Shown piece by piece: positions 13,686 to 28,082 of a stretch of 64,000 bases of DNA. The translations under genes were made by a program, and so were the position numbers. A model generated the notes under the pieces. It saw nothing but the letters and a program-made list of their open reading frames with translations. It did not search any database and was not told the DNA's origin. Numbering within the stretch: position 1 is the stretch's first letter; every line of letters begins with the position of its first letter. This stretch comes from Glandiceps talaboti (Eukaryota > Hemichordata > Enteropneusta > Spengelidae): positions 11,436,046-11,500,045 of the forward strand of contig NC_135557.1 in the NCBI RefSeq assembly GCF_964340395.1, in the 5' to 3' direction.

Positions 13686-16600
13686 CTAGTCATTTGTTAA
13701 AGCGACTAGCAGTTTACGAGTGCATGTATAACCGATTCTTGCATGCTGGGCGTACATATTATCATAGACCAAGACATCAGATTTTTGCATCTGAAAACCA
13801 ACTGCTGTCTGCCACAGGACATCACGAATATGCTGGATAACTTCGGGCTCAATTTCACTTCCATCACCATAGCCACTGTGGTAGGGGTATTGCCAATTTG
13901 GGATGTCCATGTCAGGAAAGTTTGGATGATCAAAGAAATACGATGCGTGATGAGCAGTAATGTGGTTATACCATACACGTTCACCTTTTGCAGAAAACAA
14001 ACAAACAAATGGCTTGAGTGTCACTTCGGTATTTATACATTAAGGTTTGTAGAGCTTCAACTTGAGGACAAAAATTATATTATTTAGAAGAGAAACCAGA
14101 ATAAAAAGTACGTTTACTAACCTGTCAATGGATGTGTTCGGAATGCAGGTCGATTTTTCCAGTAAAACAACGAATCGTTCACTTCCCAACGATATTCAAA
14201 TCCATCATCTTCCAAGTACGTCACTACTTCGGTTTTGTCGTCGGTTTGAAAAGTCTACAAAGGAACAAAATGTTAACATCTTATGAATGAATAAATACAT
14301 TTATACTGCAGTGTACATAAAGGCCTGGGACTTCTCTGCATATAAAATAACTCGGGTTGTCACTAGACCTGGGAGGATAGAGGTTGCAATGTGAATGCTT
14401 TAATTCTATGAGTTTATCAAGTATGTAATGGATTGTATATTTTCCAGAGAGTTGAGTAAGTATAAAGGACTGTTGTGCCGATATTGATCAGAGCCAGGGG
14501 TAATAATTGTAAAGCTCTTTGAGTAGAAATTGGGGAAGAGCTACACTCAAACGAACATTATATCATTATTGTTATTATCATTCTTATTACAAGTGAGGGG
14601 GTTTAAATATTACATAATGATAAAGCTTTGTGTGAGAGACAATTGAGAGAATTGTGCATTTTGGTCCTATTGTTAATAAAAATGATCGTATGTATATAAA
14701 ATGTGCTATGACAAAACATAGATCAGTGTGAAAAATCCTCAGGAATCCACTAGAGTTTGGTCGAACGTAAATTATTTATTTCTATATGCCAGTGTAATTG
14801 ACTGTGACTTCACATGTTTCGGACTAGTTTGACTTTTACCTATATTTTTCCCGTGGTGGAACCAGTAGCCATCTCTGATAGGCGTGTGTCGTTAGTGTAG
14901 GAAACCCTAGGCCCTATGCCAAATTTTAGACCCACTTTGACCAAAAGTCAATATCCCATTTTAGACCGTTAATTTACAGGTTTTTAAAAGCATAAATCTT
15001 AGACAAAATTACATTTTCCTTAGGAGGCAACATTTTGGGGCAATTAATGGCAATTACGATTTGGCAAAGGACAAACGGTCACATTTTAGACTAAACATAA
15101 TCGAATATAAAGCAACGTGGGCCCGTTTTAAACTCTTTAGTTCGAAAAAATCCTGACCCCATTTTAGATGAATGGGCTACAAAACGAACTCAAAAGGGCG
15201 GCACATAAATGTATATAAGGGAGTAGTCCCCGGATATTTATCTGAACAACTCGCATCACAACCGAGCAAGCTTAACAGGCCAAATACATTGTTCTGGCGT
15301 GATTTATAAAGTTGTTGATGACATTCCCTGAAAACAATATTTCAATGCGCCTTACTATATTTGTAATATTATTCCGAAATCGTCTCTGTTTTCAAATCAT
15401 CGTAGACTTTCACAACATACAAAATCCCCAGCCGTTCAGCAAATTCATGTAACATAATGTAATACACTGTGTGTCCAAGAAAATGTATCATTCCACGAAG
15501 TGTTCAGTAGTAGTACGTAGTGCTTTTACACTATATGTAGCAGTTGACAGGTACAACGATTTTGATGATAGAGTGTTGCAAAGTTTACTGAAAAGATTAT
15601 CGATTTATTCCGACCCCTCCCCCCCCCGGGCGCTCTGAGCTGTGCGAGTGTGATACAATTTCAGCCAGGTTTTTTGAGCTATTCGTACTTATGGTACTTA
15701 TTTTACTGTTCAGAACATCTTTGCGTGCCATTGTGGTGGAGTCAGATGATGTATCCATTTGTGGATTTCTGTTTGCTATGAAGACAGATGTACTTGATAT
15801 TTAAGGATCATTTACAGAAACAATAGTTACCAACGTTAGATTTGTTTACGAATTACGTCACTGTACCCATCATCAATGTCGCTTATCAGATGTCACACTA
15901 AATGTGTTGATTCCCATCAGAAAATTTAACTGAAAGTAAGGCAATTTTGATCGTAACATATTCAGTAATAAAGTCATCAGTTTCTGGCAATGAATTTCCA
16001 TGACTTGTTTAGAAACATTGCAGTTCAATAATATTTGGAAACAACAGCATAAAGTTACCGCTATATATTACGTGATCACAATCAATCCCAGTCCACCAGA
16101 TGCACATGGTCATAGTGGTGTGGGTGTGCCTCCTGTATGGTACGGACTAGCTTGTTCGTCAGTGTCACATTTTGCTTCTTATCTTCAGGATGTTTTAAGA
16201 ATTTGAAAATAGTCTGTCAGAATTTGTCTTTCACTGAAGTTTAGACAACATTTAGTTGTACTCTCATGTAAACGTTGTTGATCATGCATGAGATGTCACA
16301 CTGTCCTCGTTTCCTTCGACATCTGCCATTTGAAACTGGGTCAAGGGTTAAATTCGCCTAGAACACTTTCGCTAGTGACATCGTTAGTCTTGTTTTGCCG
16401 CGTAATCGTCAAATATTTGGGCATTTTAGTTTTTGAAAACTGTGTACTCACTCTATTTCATTTTCTCTTGATCCGGTTAATTACCATCCACACAGTAACA
16501 TGAAGCATTTTCTTTGTTTTTCAAAAAGTACCCGTCCCACGTGTACTGAAGGTTTACTGTACATGTGGCATGTACCGTATCCTATACGACTATTTTTGTC

Positions 16601-18109
16601 TTGTAAAATAAAATTCGAACTTACTGAAGAGAACTATAGCTAGGCATGTCGTACAGAGCAAATTTTTGTTTTATCTATTTATTTTTTTGTCTATATGAAC
16701 TTGTATTTGCCATGATGCAGTAATTTTCCACGTAGACACAACAATGGCAACATTGAATTGCAACATCAAGTTGCGTCTTTTTTATGTTGATTGCGACAAT
16801 GATACATGTTATGTATAAAAATAAAAACAATCAACTCTCAGTAGTCTGCTAGAAAGCAAGACAAACAATTGGAATAAGCATTATTGTTCCAAAAGAACCC
16901 CCAAAAAATATTATCATGAAACTGACTTGCCTTCTTTATATCATTTCAAACACAATTTTCGATTTCACATTAATCGTGAGCCACACCTGATGGAACTCAT
17001 AAATTCGTCAGGGAACCCAGTTACATTTACATGCTTACTGGCCTTCAAAAAATGTGTTGCATCAGTAAAAGTCTTTATTGTGAGGGCAAAGTATAGTGTA
17101 TATATTTTTAGTGTGTTGTGTTTCTCTGTGCATTGTGCACGATTGAAACAGAAACAGGCGAAATGCACATACAATCGTAAGTGCTAATTCGGGTTGGGGT
17201 AGGAAACGTGGTCAAGGCACGGTACTAACCGGTACCACAGTCTAACGTACTCCTACTAACGCACATGTTGACGTCGACCTGTATTACATGTCAACATACA
17301 GACAAGTAGTTCTCAACTTGTCATGCTATACTGGAATATATGATGAAGCAAACAGATTCTTTACAACAATAATGACGTTACAAAGAGATACAGCACAACA
17401 GGTTTTAGGTCAAATATGTGTATCGGCCATAGATATGTTATGTAATTCCCTAGACGTAAATAACCGTTCCTCACATCATCTCAGTTTCATGCTTGCCTGT
17501 AATTAAGACATCTTTAAAGTTCTGTGGATTCAGTGTACTTAGACAATCATTTATCAAAGGTACCATAGCCAGTGCTTATTTTTCATAGAAATACTCCTCA
17601 AATTGATGTCATAAAAATGTCAGACTTGTCACCATGCACCAGTATAACGTGCTGGTAACATGCGCCGATCAGCAGACACTCCAAAAAAACACTGCATAAC
17701 ATTAGCCTATAAAATGTCGGAAAAACATATTTGCAATGCCCTTTGCTGTTTTAAGTCATTGATGATTTTAGCAACTTAGTGTAAATTAATGATTATTTCT
17801 ATTCGTCGGCAAAGTCATGTAAACAATACATTTGTAAGCTGGTGAGTTGGTTTCTATCATTGTCTATCTCACTTGTATGTGATGTGTGTACAGCATGCAC
17901 ATATAGCTACATTGTATTCAATTCTAGTGACGTCATTCACCTCATGTGCATACATTGTAACAGTCGCCATATTTCTCGCACTCGACACCTCGCAAGCCTC
18001 ATGATTGAGAATTCCTGTATAATTTATCAACATTCCTGTAAAAATGAATGCTGCCGTGATGCCACTTGTTTCCAATGGCATGAATGATATCAGTGTCTAT
18101 TATCATCAA

Positions 18110-18191
<82 letters not shown>

Positions 18192-21100
18192 TGAATTTGG
18201 GATAGAGAAATATGTACATACGCATGTACACACATCTCCAACTGACATACAATGTCAGTTGCAGAGCAGCAGATGACCTTCGAAACTGTCGGAGTTTGAA
18301 TTTATATCCATATACAAACGATATACAGTATCAAGTCGTCTATGTCAACTTGTACTCAAATGTATGTGTACACATTTGGAGATTTTGTGATGAAAGACTG
18401 AACCAAGTTGTGTAGATCAAATTCTCAAGGACTGCTGGTATTTGAGGTATTGACAATTTATTCTTGCGATTTTAGAGTTGTAGAATTGCATAACTTTGAT
18501 ACAGATAATTTCAAAAATCATAAAACCTTGTTACAACAGATATCACCAACCCATACATACCAACAGCAATGATGTTTTTTCCTAATTTTAACTTTTAATA
18601 GTGTTAATTAAATGTCTAATTTAAAAAAAATCCAATTCATTAAATGACCATTTTTTTTTTAATTCTGCATGACAAACTTCCCTTGGTAGTTGGATCTATG
18701 TGCAAATAAAACGATAGTTATCTGATTTATATTATTATTTGTGAGATGTATGTGTATATAAACATAATTTCAATTTATGTTACACCAGGTAGCACTAACT
18801 CATACATGTCTAACACAAGGACATTTTCGACTGTATTATCTTTTTAAAAAATAGTTTCTGTCAAATTTAGGAAAAAAATTATTAATATATTATGGTGATT
18901 GTGGTTACCATGGCAACAGATGTTCATAAAATGACCTCCTTTTTAACTTAGCATAACAAACTACCGCAGGTAGGGTGGTTAATATTCAAATAAACATGAT
19001 TATTGTAAAAATTATGATTTCTATATATAATATTTATTTAATTATTGCAAATAGTGGTCATATTAAGATGATACTCCTTGTGCTAGCCAACTTTGACCTT
19101 GCAACACACTCACATAGCTAAAATAACGCCTACGAAACTGCCTTTTCTAGAGTATTCCCCAGATTTGTTAGGTCATTCATATTGGACAATGGTATTGTGA
19201 ACATACAGGAAAAAATCAGTCACTTTACTTTTTTTTAAATAGTTGGGTTTGGGCCACACAATTTTTTAAACTTGTGATTTGATACACATTGAAAATTTCG
19301 ATACATTGGCCTCAGATTGGAAATTAGGCCTTTAAATGAATATTTAATGTACCATTCATAAGCGAAGATATTGTCTTTGAACACAAAATGTTGACTATCT
19401 ACCATGGCTGATGTAATTAAGTCACGACCATCCGTGTTTACGTCGAAATATACGTCAAACCTTTACCTAAAACGTCATTATTTGTTCCCTCTTGTTCATA
19501 ATTTATGCTTGAAGATATATACTTATAAAGTACTCAAAATGTTGTCTTAAGTCATAAAGTTGTGTCACTACTTATCCAGAAATAAGGTGACAGGGACTCT
19601 TAGGCCACTCGTCTTTTCCTTGGGTAAACTTGAAAATAATATTGTCCTCAGCCTAGAAATAAAATATATATTATCTATGATTATCAATACTCACTTTTTG
19701 CCAACTTCGATGCGAATCATTCGTTTTCTTGCAGCCAACATAATTGTAATATCTAACTCCAAGTCTCTCAAATTTGTTAACAACTTCTTTATTTAGTTTC
19801 GGTAATATATCTCTCACGTCTCCTACAACACTTTCCCCTCCACACCCTGGTGTAGCAGGGTGATCACAGTAAAATAATACCTGTATAATAAAGAAAGTAT
19901 CGGATGCAGATGAAAACTGAATAGATGCAAGTAGGCATATTGTAATAGAATAGGAATTTAAGAATTTGTGTACAAAAGATTGGATCACTTTATTTGTAGT
20001 ATTGCACAAACCCGTACTTATCCTTATATACATTTGGTATAACATTAATTACGAAAAGTGCAAGTAAAAATGCAAGTATCAACTGAATACTCTTTTGACC
20101 GGAAAAGACCTTTAATCAACAGTTGTTAGTGCTGTTGCCCATGTACGTAATAACAGATAATGTCATATGTTTATGCATACATTTTTTCAAAATAAACTAA
20201 CCTGCCACCCTTCTGCCAGAAAAGGATTCAGAATGAACATTTGGTAATTATTAAAGAAGTAAAATTTGTTGTGTCGCTGTTGTCTTCTGATTTATCATCA
20301 TTGTTGTCATGTGTTAACCATAGGGAACAGTATGCTTAGAGAGTTATAATGTAGTAGGTGCGTTTGATAGCACATTTCGTGCTTGTGTGACATTATAATC
20401 CAGTTTCACACGTGCATGTTGGTTAATCAACACTGTTCAAACGCGTTAACCATAGGGAACAGTGTTCTTAGAGAATGAGAATGTAGTAGGTGTGTTCGAT
20501 AGCACATTTTGACTGATCGTGCTCGTCGTACATAATAATTCAGTTTCCCCTCGAGCTTGTTTGTTATTCCAACACAGACTGCTTCCTTTGAGGCATCACG
20601 CTCGACCAACAGTCTCACGAGAAAACAAACGTATGATATTGCCCTCGTGATCACTCAACATGTGTATAAAGTGACCCCCCACCATTCCATATTCTAACAT
20701 ATGTCCTGAGTGCCAATATGCAAAAGACCCCCCCCCTGCTATTACTGAAGGCTCCCTAACTAACCTTCATTGGAGGATGACTGCTGTATGACATCTCATT
20801 GTGTGGCTCCATGGTATAAATAGGTGGGTCATTATCACTGGCAGTGAATACCAATTCGCTGACCTCATGTCTTGCCCCAATACCTCCAGCATAGCTTGCA
20901 CTTTGATATCCTAATGCTTTAACAAACCGTGAGAAGTCGTCGGCATTCCTCAAGGGTAACCATCTAAAAAGAATTGTTCCATTGTTGTGCAGTCGTTCAT
21001 CTATTATGGCACGAGCTCTTTCCGCCCACGTTTCAATAGAAACATTTGATGATGCTGCTTCATAAACTGCTGGCCTGTTTTCCCTGGGACACGCCAGATA

Positions 21101-21385
21101 CTGGGGTAAATTGTGTCCAGGAAATGTTGATCCAGGAAGCCATTGTCTTTCTGCTATGCGAGGCTGGAAGTGAGGCTTCGTAATCTCTACACGTTTGTGA
21201 TAAACGAAGCTGCCTCTTGCACTCACATGCACACTGTGATCTCTATATGCCATGGGATGTCGAACACTTGATACCAATCCACTGTTAACCTTCCATGGTG
21301 AAATTCGTTTACTAGCCATAAACAGAAATGTGTGAATCGGCTTCATACATGTTGTATTGGTCGTAATGATTCCATACAATGCCAT
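13686..21385 (-). CDS. TauD/TfdA-family Fe(II)/2OG dioxygenase, clavaminate-synthase-like, intact copy 1
   Basis: Four exons join in frame to 412 residues: N 20765-21385 (ATG, MALYGIITTN), M1 19695-19880, M2 14122-14254, C 13686-13984 (TAG stop). Introns are GT-AG with phases 0, 0 and 1. The fold is the double-stranded beta-helix of non-haem iron oxygenases: HxE at about H195/E197 (EPHNEMSY), the third iron ligand at about H394 and the 2OG-binding Arg at about R403 (DNMYAQHARIGYTCTRK). Blocks such as GTILFR, SYAGG, VFTAS, FYCDHPA and YGDGSEIEPE follow the plant At3g21360-type clavaminate-synthase-like proteins, which are TauD relatives. The likely reaction is oxidation of a small substrate with O2 and 2-oxoglutarate; the substrate is unknown. 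The M2-M1 intron is long (5.4 kb) because of a 3.46-kb insertion. No organelle or secretion signal is convincing. Confidence 0.9.
15390..18850. other. 3.46-kb extra sequence inside the M2-M1 intron of copy 1
   Basis: Absent at the matching place in unit 0 (near 8525) and in unit 2. It holds a (ATC)n array (18108-18190), a short C tract near 15620, and open frames (16000-16206, 16288-16503, 16927-17187, 17288-17506) with no recognisable family. It is probably an inserted element or a composite of several; clear terminal repeats were not found. Confidence 0.5.
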
Positions 21386-22256
21386 GTTTTCTTGCTGGTA
21401 TCTTTTACATTCACACGTTGTTCCTATTGCATTGCCTTCAACTAATATTTGAGGAAACAGATACGATCAATCAAACACATAGTCTACGTTCTCTGCTTGA
21501 TACTATTGATGTATGACCTTGACTGGTCTTTCCTGTACCGTAAATGTCAACCTTTTACAATTCGACTGAATGAGTTCCACATCACAATAGATAACTCTAT
21601 ATTGTCTGAAACATTCTAAAGGGGTATGCAACGAAACATTGACCCCAATCACAGAGAGATAGCAACCTTCTTGTTCGTGTTAAAATACTTTGGTATCTAC
21701 TCGTTTGGTATTTTACGGTATGTACTTTCTGGTGTTGTTTTGTTGTTATTTGTGCTTATAGCTAAAATAAATAGATATATACAAAAACAACTGTGTCATT
21801 ACCTCTAGAGATAACGGTCTTCTAGTTTGACTAATCATGTGATATAAGGCGCATCTCTGTGTGCATGCAGTACACACATCACTAGCCATAAGCAGAAATC
21901 TGTGAATCGGCTTCATACATGTTGTATTGTCGTATAACACCATACAGTGCCATGTTTAATTGCTGACGTCCTTTACATCCACAGGTTTTCCCTATTGTAT
22001 TACCTTCCACTAACACTTGAGGAAACAAATACGATCATTCAAACACACAGTCTATGGGTAGAGTTGACTTCTCAGACAGAGGACAGACACCTAAGAGGCC
22101 TCAGACAGAGGTCAGAGGCCTCTGTTACAGAGGTCGCGCACAGAGCTCAGATACTATCTCAGACCCTAGATGATTTCGCCCAAATGGTTCATTTTACAGT
22201 CTTAACCGATCGCAATCTTGATGGTCTTTCTTTCTTTGTGAAAATGTAGTGAGATC
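21386..22256. other. Upstream flank of copy 1 with a repeated exon-N 5' end
   Basis: The region matches the 5' flank of unit 0. At 21885-22050 it holds a second, partial copy of the exon N start (words CAGAAATCTGTGAATCGGCT, CCATACAGTGCCATGTTT, ACTTGAGGAAACAAATACGA). From 22060 there is a short GAGGCC/CAGACAGAGG-rich stretch. Confidence 0.65.
21885..22050 (-). pseudogene. Fragment of dioxygenase exon N (5' end)
   Basis: Covers the first residues (MALYG..., CMKPIHRFLLMAS) and upstream flank of exon N, then breaks off. It sits about 500 bp upstream of the complete exon N at 20765-21385, in the same orientation. Confidence 0.7.
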
Positions 22257-22283
22257 AGGGCCGTAGCCTGACCAAATTGCCAT

Positions 22284-22310
22284 GGGGGGGGGGGGGGGGG
22301 GGGGGGGGGG
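22284..22310. repeat. Homopolymer G tract (27 G)
   Basis: Uninterrupted run of G just inside the CAGGGCCGTAGCCTG motif. Confidence 0.97.
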
Positions 22311-23214
22311 CAGAACTTGTCTTTGTGCAATCATACATTTAAAATTTAGAAAAATGCTAATTTTACATAATTTTGCATGCAATTTACACAATATATTTTA
22401 GCATACGCAATTAAATATATGTAAGGTCAGAAAAAAATATTTAAAAAAACCGGGTAACCTAACCCATCACTTTGGGTGAGTAGGTCGATTTCATTTTTTA
22501 ACAATGCTTGACAAGGATAAAACAAACCATATATAATGATAGTATAATATTTCAGGTCGAGTTTAGATAGAACTTATTCTGTCATCTTGATACTATCTCA
22601 TGCAATTTGTCTACATAGCTACAGTTAGGAAATGTACACAATTTATGGTTAAACAAATAGTGTAGTTCCTCTCACCCTGTCTTCTCAAATGAATGTTAAG
22701 CCCCGCCAATTGAAACTCGAGCATTATTTTAGCCACACCTTCTTTCATCTACACTACAGTGGGGATATAAAATTATATGGAACAATGATGCATTGGAAGG
22801 AGACAATTCCAAATGTGAAAACAATTGAAATAAAAAACGGTGTAGCAGGCCATTTAGAGGCATAAAATATCAAACCATAGACATAATAAAATAACAGTAT
22901 TGATACAATTGTGCTATGCATTACATATTATCTGGAGGTCTATTTTGTTGTGGCAAAGCTGAAAGATATTATGCGAATGTGCACATGACAAATGACTTCT
23001 CCTGAAGTTTAATTTGGTTACAAAAAATCCCAAATAAAGAGCAAAACATTTCAAGAATGTCAGACTTTTGATGGTCCCACAGTCGTAAACTTTTGTTCAA
23101 TTCTTTTTAGTGCACATTGGATATTTAATCTCAATTCATGCTTGTATGAAACACCAGAGCCAAGCAACCACTGTATAAGATAGTATATAATTTGGAATAG
23201 ACTAAAATATATAT

Positions 23215-23420
23215 TGTTGAATGAATGAATCTTTATTCAACCAGATATAAATAAATAGAACAGAGTTGAGTATAAACTCAAGTATTACAAACCTACAATT
23301 CAAAACAAACAAAATATAACAAAAGAATACTAAATTATATCTGGTTTGGACTGTGGAAGTAGTCCCAACGGACTAATCTAGTCCACGGCCTACATGTACT
23401 ATTCAGAAAATATCAAGAAA
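23215..23420 (-). mobile_element. 3' end of a LINE or LINE-tailed SINE
   Basis: On the minus strand the segment ends in GAATAAAGATTCATTCATTC, that is, a polyadenylation-like AATAAA followed by a tetranucleotide tail. This is typical for 3' ends of CR1-group LINEs and SINEs that use them. No coding part is left. Confidence 0.5.
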
Positions 23421-24059
23421 TGTCCTTAATTTTGAAAAACAAATGCGAAGCCCGCATGAGGATATATTGCCCATCACCAGAACAAAATATATGGGTTGGT
23501 TGAACAGCTTTTTCATTTTTTTCTGGCCTAATGTCGTATCTTTCAAAGTAGTTGCCGAATAGATGTCACATTCAAAGTAAAAAAATGAATGGTGCTTTCT
23601 CAAATATGTAACACAACAAAATAATCATTTCTTTACCCAACTTCCAAAACTGTTATGGCCTCGTTTATGTCGGAACCCAAGGTGAACTCGGTGAATTCTC
23701 CTTGCCATTATCATTATAATGGAAATTGAAGTTTGAATTTCAATGTCGAAGGTACAGCTCTGTTTACAAATTCAGGGCCATTCTTTCTATAGCAAATTGT
23801 CGCTTCAAAATGAATTGCGAAATTCAAAGTTAAGCCAGCGTACAATAGCAATATAAGATACATATTAGCCATGAGTCTGTGTACAGTCACTTTAGTGAAC
23901 TATCCATTTAAATCGCGCATGCTAGGAATCATCACGTAAATAACGATTTTAATAGCATCGCTATGTATTCAAAAAGTAGTTTTTTTCATTCTTTTTTCCA
24001 AAATCTCAGGGGGCAGCTGCCCCTCCCCCCCCTTGCCCTCCCCACAGGCTACGATACTG

Positions 24060-25554
24060 CAGATAAACATATCTTTGTATGAAGTGCACATACAGATATG
24101 CAATGCCGAAAATGGCGGAGAATTCAAGGTTACGCTAATACTGAAACAAATAAACAAGAAACGACTTGTCTTTTAACACAGACACCAAGTGACTCTTATA
24201 TTTATAAAGTAGGTAAAGCACTGGCATCCCCGTAAGTGCTAGAAAATTTGTAGCATGCGTAGAAACTAGGATGCTAGGTTGCATCCATGAAATAGTCCGT
24301 AACTTGCGAGCCATAATAACTGCGTACACACTCAACTATAGAGCGACCTAACACAGGGGGGGGGGGGGTTGTTGTGTACTGTTTAATCTGCCTATTTTTC
24401 GGCAAAACTACTATTCAGGCATTCTCTAAGTTTGAAGGAATTCCAACCATACTTTACCACTGTAGATAGCACCTCTTGCAACATTACTTACTTAGTTTTA
24501 TTCAGTACTTCTCTCCTTTATCTTTTATTGCTATTACACAATCCCTCTATAACTGTGCTGTATATGATGCAGACACAAGTTTGATATCATGTAATGATTT
24601 CATTACTGGATTACTTTGCAAGGCAACAAATAAAAGTTTACAGAAAACAACGATGGCCCTGCCATGTAGACATTAATATTGGAAAACACAGAAGATAGCC
24701 CTGTCATGCAGAAACTAACCTTTCAGATCAAGAACAATTTTGAACGAGTGTACCTAAGATTGCCAATAGGGCAATGAGTTAAGGCACTGTTATATTTATG
24801 TGAGACAAACAGAACAAGCAAAAAATGAGGCATTGAAACAAGCTGATCATTTATAGATATGTTACACCAAGAACTTAGATGCCCTTAAATACTTTTACCA
24901 GTCAAAGAAATGCTGTATATTGTATGCTCTGCTGGAAATTTCTTTATCAATATTTTGCATGAACATTTTATTATAAATATCTACAGAAGTCAAATTACAT
25001 AGAAATTTGATTGGCATAATGAGTGGAATTTCATCTCATCACAACACCAATTAGAAAGTATCTGCGCAAGATTACAGTCTTATACTAATTTTCTCTATAG
25101 CACTGTTCTGGTGCAAATTTTGAATCAACAACAAACATGTATTTAAACAAGGCTGATTGGAATATGCAAGGGAGTACAACGGAAAACTTGTGTACAAAGT
25201 GGGCTATGAAAAGATTCCAAAAACAACTGATCAGAAATGATATGATGTGAGAACATGACCCATGACCCATTAGCAGTATGGCTAATCAAGTAACACAATC
25301 CTCTTTTAATGCTGAGAAAGTTATGAGCTTATTTTGTTACAGTTGAAAGCATGTTCACCAACTCAACACACAACTATTAAACAAAAATAGCATTAACCAC
25401 AAAATACAAAAATAAAAACACACATATTGTAAGAAATTGTTTAATAAAGCGATGTATTTTGTTAAGTGTGCCATCTCACCTTATCACTCACACTATCCGT
25501 GAATCTTGTTGTTAAAATATGATGGTGATGGTAGCAGTGATGGTGAAGATGATC

Positions 25555-25606
<52 letters not shown>

Positions 25607-25709
25607 AGTTATGAATGCCACAGGGAACAGGTACAGTGATACATGTACTTACGCGAGTAGTAACAGCGAGTCGGATTAGAGTGAACACTGATAATGGCAA
25701 AGGTAAAGG

Positions 25710-25744
<35 letters not shown>

Positions 25745-26189
25745 GTGATGGTGACAGTGATAACAGGGAACTGTTACAAGTGACCAGAGTATGTACAACA
25801 TTGAAAGCATGTTAGATACTAACTAGATTGTGTATGATTATAAGAGAAAGGTTACTAGCCAGCTTTTCTTAATGTTTGTTACTGTACAACCATTGCATGA
25901 TTATATAGAAACGCCTGTGATCAGAACGTCATTTTATCAGTGGTGTACCATTAAAACTGACTTTGAGGTTGCCGAAAAAAAGTCTCCTCTTATCACTTCC
26001 AAACTGACAAACATTGATACAAAAATCAACACAGGGTCCCCTATGTTCACGCGACTTTCTTATCAGTTTGTTTATGTCTGTGAAAGTTAGTCATGCTGTA
26101 ACACAAAGTTCGAGTGTAATTATAAGCTCATAGAATAATTTTGAATTTTGCACTAATAGTCGAATTATATTGTTAATATGCTTTAACAT
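24060..26189. other. Intergenic spacer, no gene seen
   Basis: AT-rich, with a G tract (24354-24368) and two (GAT)n arrays (about 25553-25605 and 25711-25742). An acidic poly-Asp frame at 25615-25815 is a repeat translation. No family recognised. Confidence 0.5.
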
Positions 26190-26365
26190 AGACCATCCAT
26201 CAATGGTGGTTCGTTATCACCGTCCAATTCGCAAACCTGGTGTCTTACACCAGTACCTCCGGCATATATTGCACTTTTATATCCCAATACTTGAACAAGT
26301 CGTGAAAAGTCGTTGGCATTCTTCAATGGTGCGTATCTCAAAAGAATGGCTTGTGTTGTCTGCTA
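26190..26365 (-). pseudogene. Fragment of dioxygenase exon N
   Basis: Decayed copy of the middle and 3' part of exon N, aligning with 11713-11925 and with the complete exon N copies. It is not open through its length and has lost the donor. It takes the same place relative to the following shared flank as the fragment at 11713-11925, so it was present before the units duplicated. Confidence 0.7.
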
Positions 26366-28082
26366 GGATTATCAAATGATTCACATGAGACCTCTGAATA
26401 GTGTCAAAGGTTAAAGGAAGTGACGAGTTTGAATTGGGGCGAATTGAAAACTGTCCATGTCCAAAGTGTGGTGAATTACCGAGTTCAAAGACATACGAAT
26501 TGTCGGGTTGAAATTGAGACAAAGTAGCTGCTATGGAACAAGTAGTCTGACTGCATCAAGGCAAACAGTATGTTTTACATTATTGCATTCCTTAAAATAA
26601 TTTATGGGACATTGTTTTATTTATTAGTAACTTTAAACGCATAACTAAACTATAACACGCAGTATAATAAAATGTAAATTTAAAAAAAAAACGTACCAGT
26701 ATAGGTTCTGTCAACATATTACGCCATAGAGGGCAATACCAATAACGCAACCATGTTGCTAGGCCTTTCTAGAAGAAACAACAATTTTGGCCACAAAGCT
26801 ATAAATTTTCAAAAAACTGCTTCCAAAACCATGGTCCCTTGAATAGTGTAATACGGTGCAAATATATACATCAAACAAATAATTTGTCTTTATACGTGTC
26901 ACTTCAATATCTATGCATAAAAAAGGAAGGTGAACATCAAACAGCATGGGGACAGGGGCCTCGATACTGGAGAAAATAGTAAAGTACACACACTCACACG
27001 CTAGTTGAAAGATTTAACCCAAGCTGGTCGTATTTCAAAGTGAAATATAATTACAGTCCTTTCTGCAGCTAAACAGCTCCTACTCAAAATAATACTCAAC
27101 CCAAGAAACTAGAGTACACAAATTGAAATAAATGATGGCTTGACTGTAACAAATAATTAAACTAACAATTAAAAGACTTTTTGTCCTGTACCAAAGCCAG
27201 ACGTGATACTTGCTGTAGGTACATAAATTGCAGATGAAGTGTTCTATTAGACATGGTCCATAGTCAGTGTATGATGTCAGATATTTAACTTGCAATCAAC
27301 GATAGAGTTCAGAAATCTCTTCATACAGGACTACATAGCATATAATATAATATACCAGTAACCTCTGGATCCATCGCACACAATTCATGCCGTGTAGTGA
27401 TCACAGACTGTTTACGGTGTTCAGCTATATGTCAATACAATATGCTAATTATGTCACTTGATTTAAATGCTACATAAACATCTATTCATCGGGTAGGCTA
27501 ACATGATAATTCACTAAAATTAATTTACATACAAAGTTAAGACTCTCTGATTTACATACAACTTAAACATGTTAAGTCAACCAGGGATCACTCCTAAGTC
27601 TATGTACAGGTTAACAAACTTTTAACGCCTTTGTTACAGAATCTTTCACATTCTTTTAAAATATGGCTATGGAAAACAACGAAATTATCTAGAGCCCTGA
27701 TTATTCACTTATATTTCACTAACTTATAGAAAAATAAGACACCAACATTAGTTCCTATTGTTACAGCTGACAAATATATTTGAGCAACACAAATATTACA
27801 AGTTAATATAAACCATTCCAATAACATGATTCATGTGAGGAACGTGTATGTCCAAAGCATTAATTCTGTTTTGTGACGTCATTGAAATATAAACTGTGAG
27901 TACCAATTTATATTTCAATTGGGCTAACAATTTTGACAGTCAAACAGGCAGACATATATGATGAAAAACATTCCATTTACTGAAGTTACAAAGTGCTACA
28001 ACGTTACCATTCGTACAATATGTGATAACATAATGCCAGTAAACAGTGGAGATCATATGTTAGCATTAGTGTTCTTAGGATC
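26366..28082. repeat. Unit 2 shared 3' flank
   Basis: Paralogous to 11926-13685 over its whole length, with scattered substitutions and small indels. No gene seen. Confidence 0.8.

Larger units (their letters stand above)
22257..24059. mobile_element. Possible hAT-like element remnant
   Basis: The left end reads CAGGGCCGTAGCCTG; the right end, read on the minus strand, is CAGTATCGTAGCCTG, so the ends form an imperfect inverted pair. Each is followed inward by a homopolymer-rich stretch (27 G at 22284-22310; C-rich at 24019-24031). CAGGG starts are common among hAT elements. No 8-bp target duplication could be confirmed, and no transposase frame is visible. It could also be two independent short repeats facing each other. 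Confidence 0.4.

Noticed and set aside
13743-14087. Plus-strand open frame opposite dioxygenase exon C (also at 28140, 38582, 46231)
   Set aside because: Antisense shadow of the real exon; its apparent conservation follows from the conserved minus-strand coding sequence.
17999-18241. Poly-Met open frame
   Set aside because: Translation of the (ATC)n array at 18108-18190.
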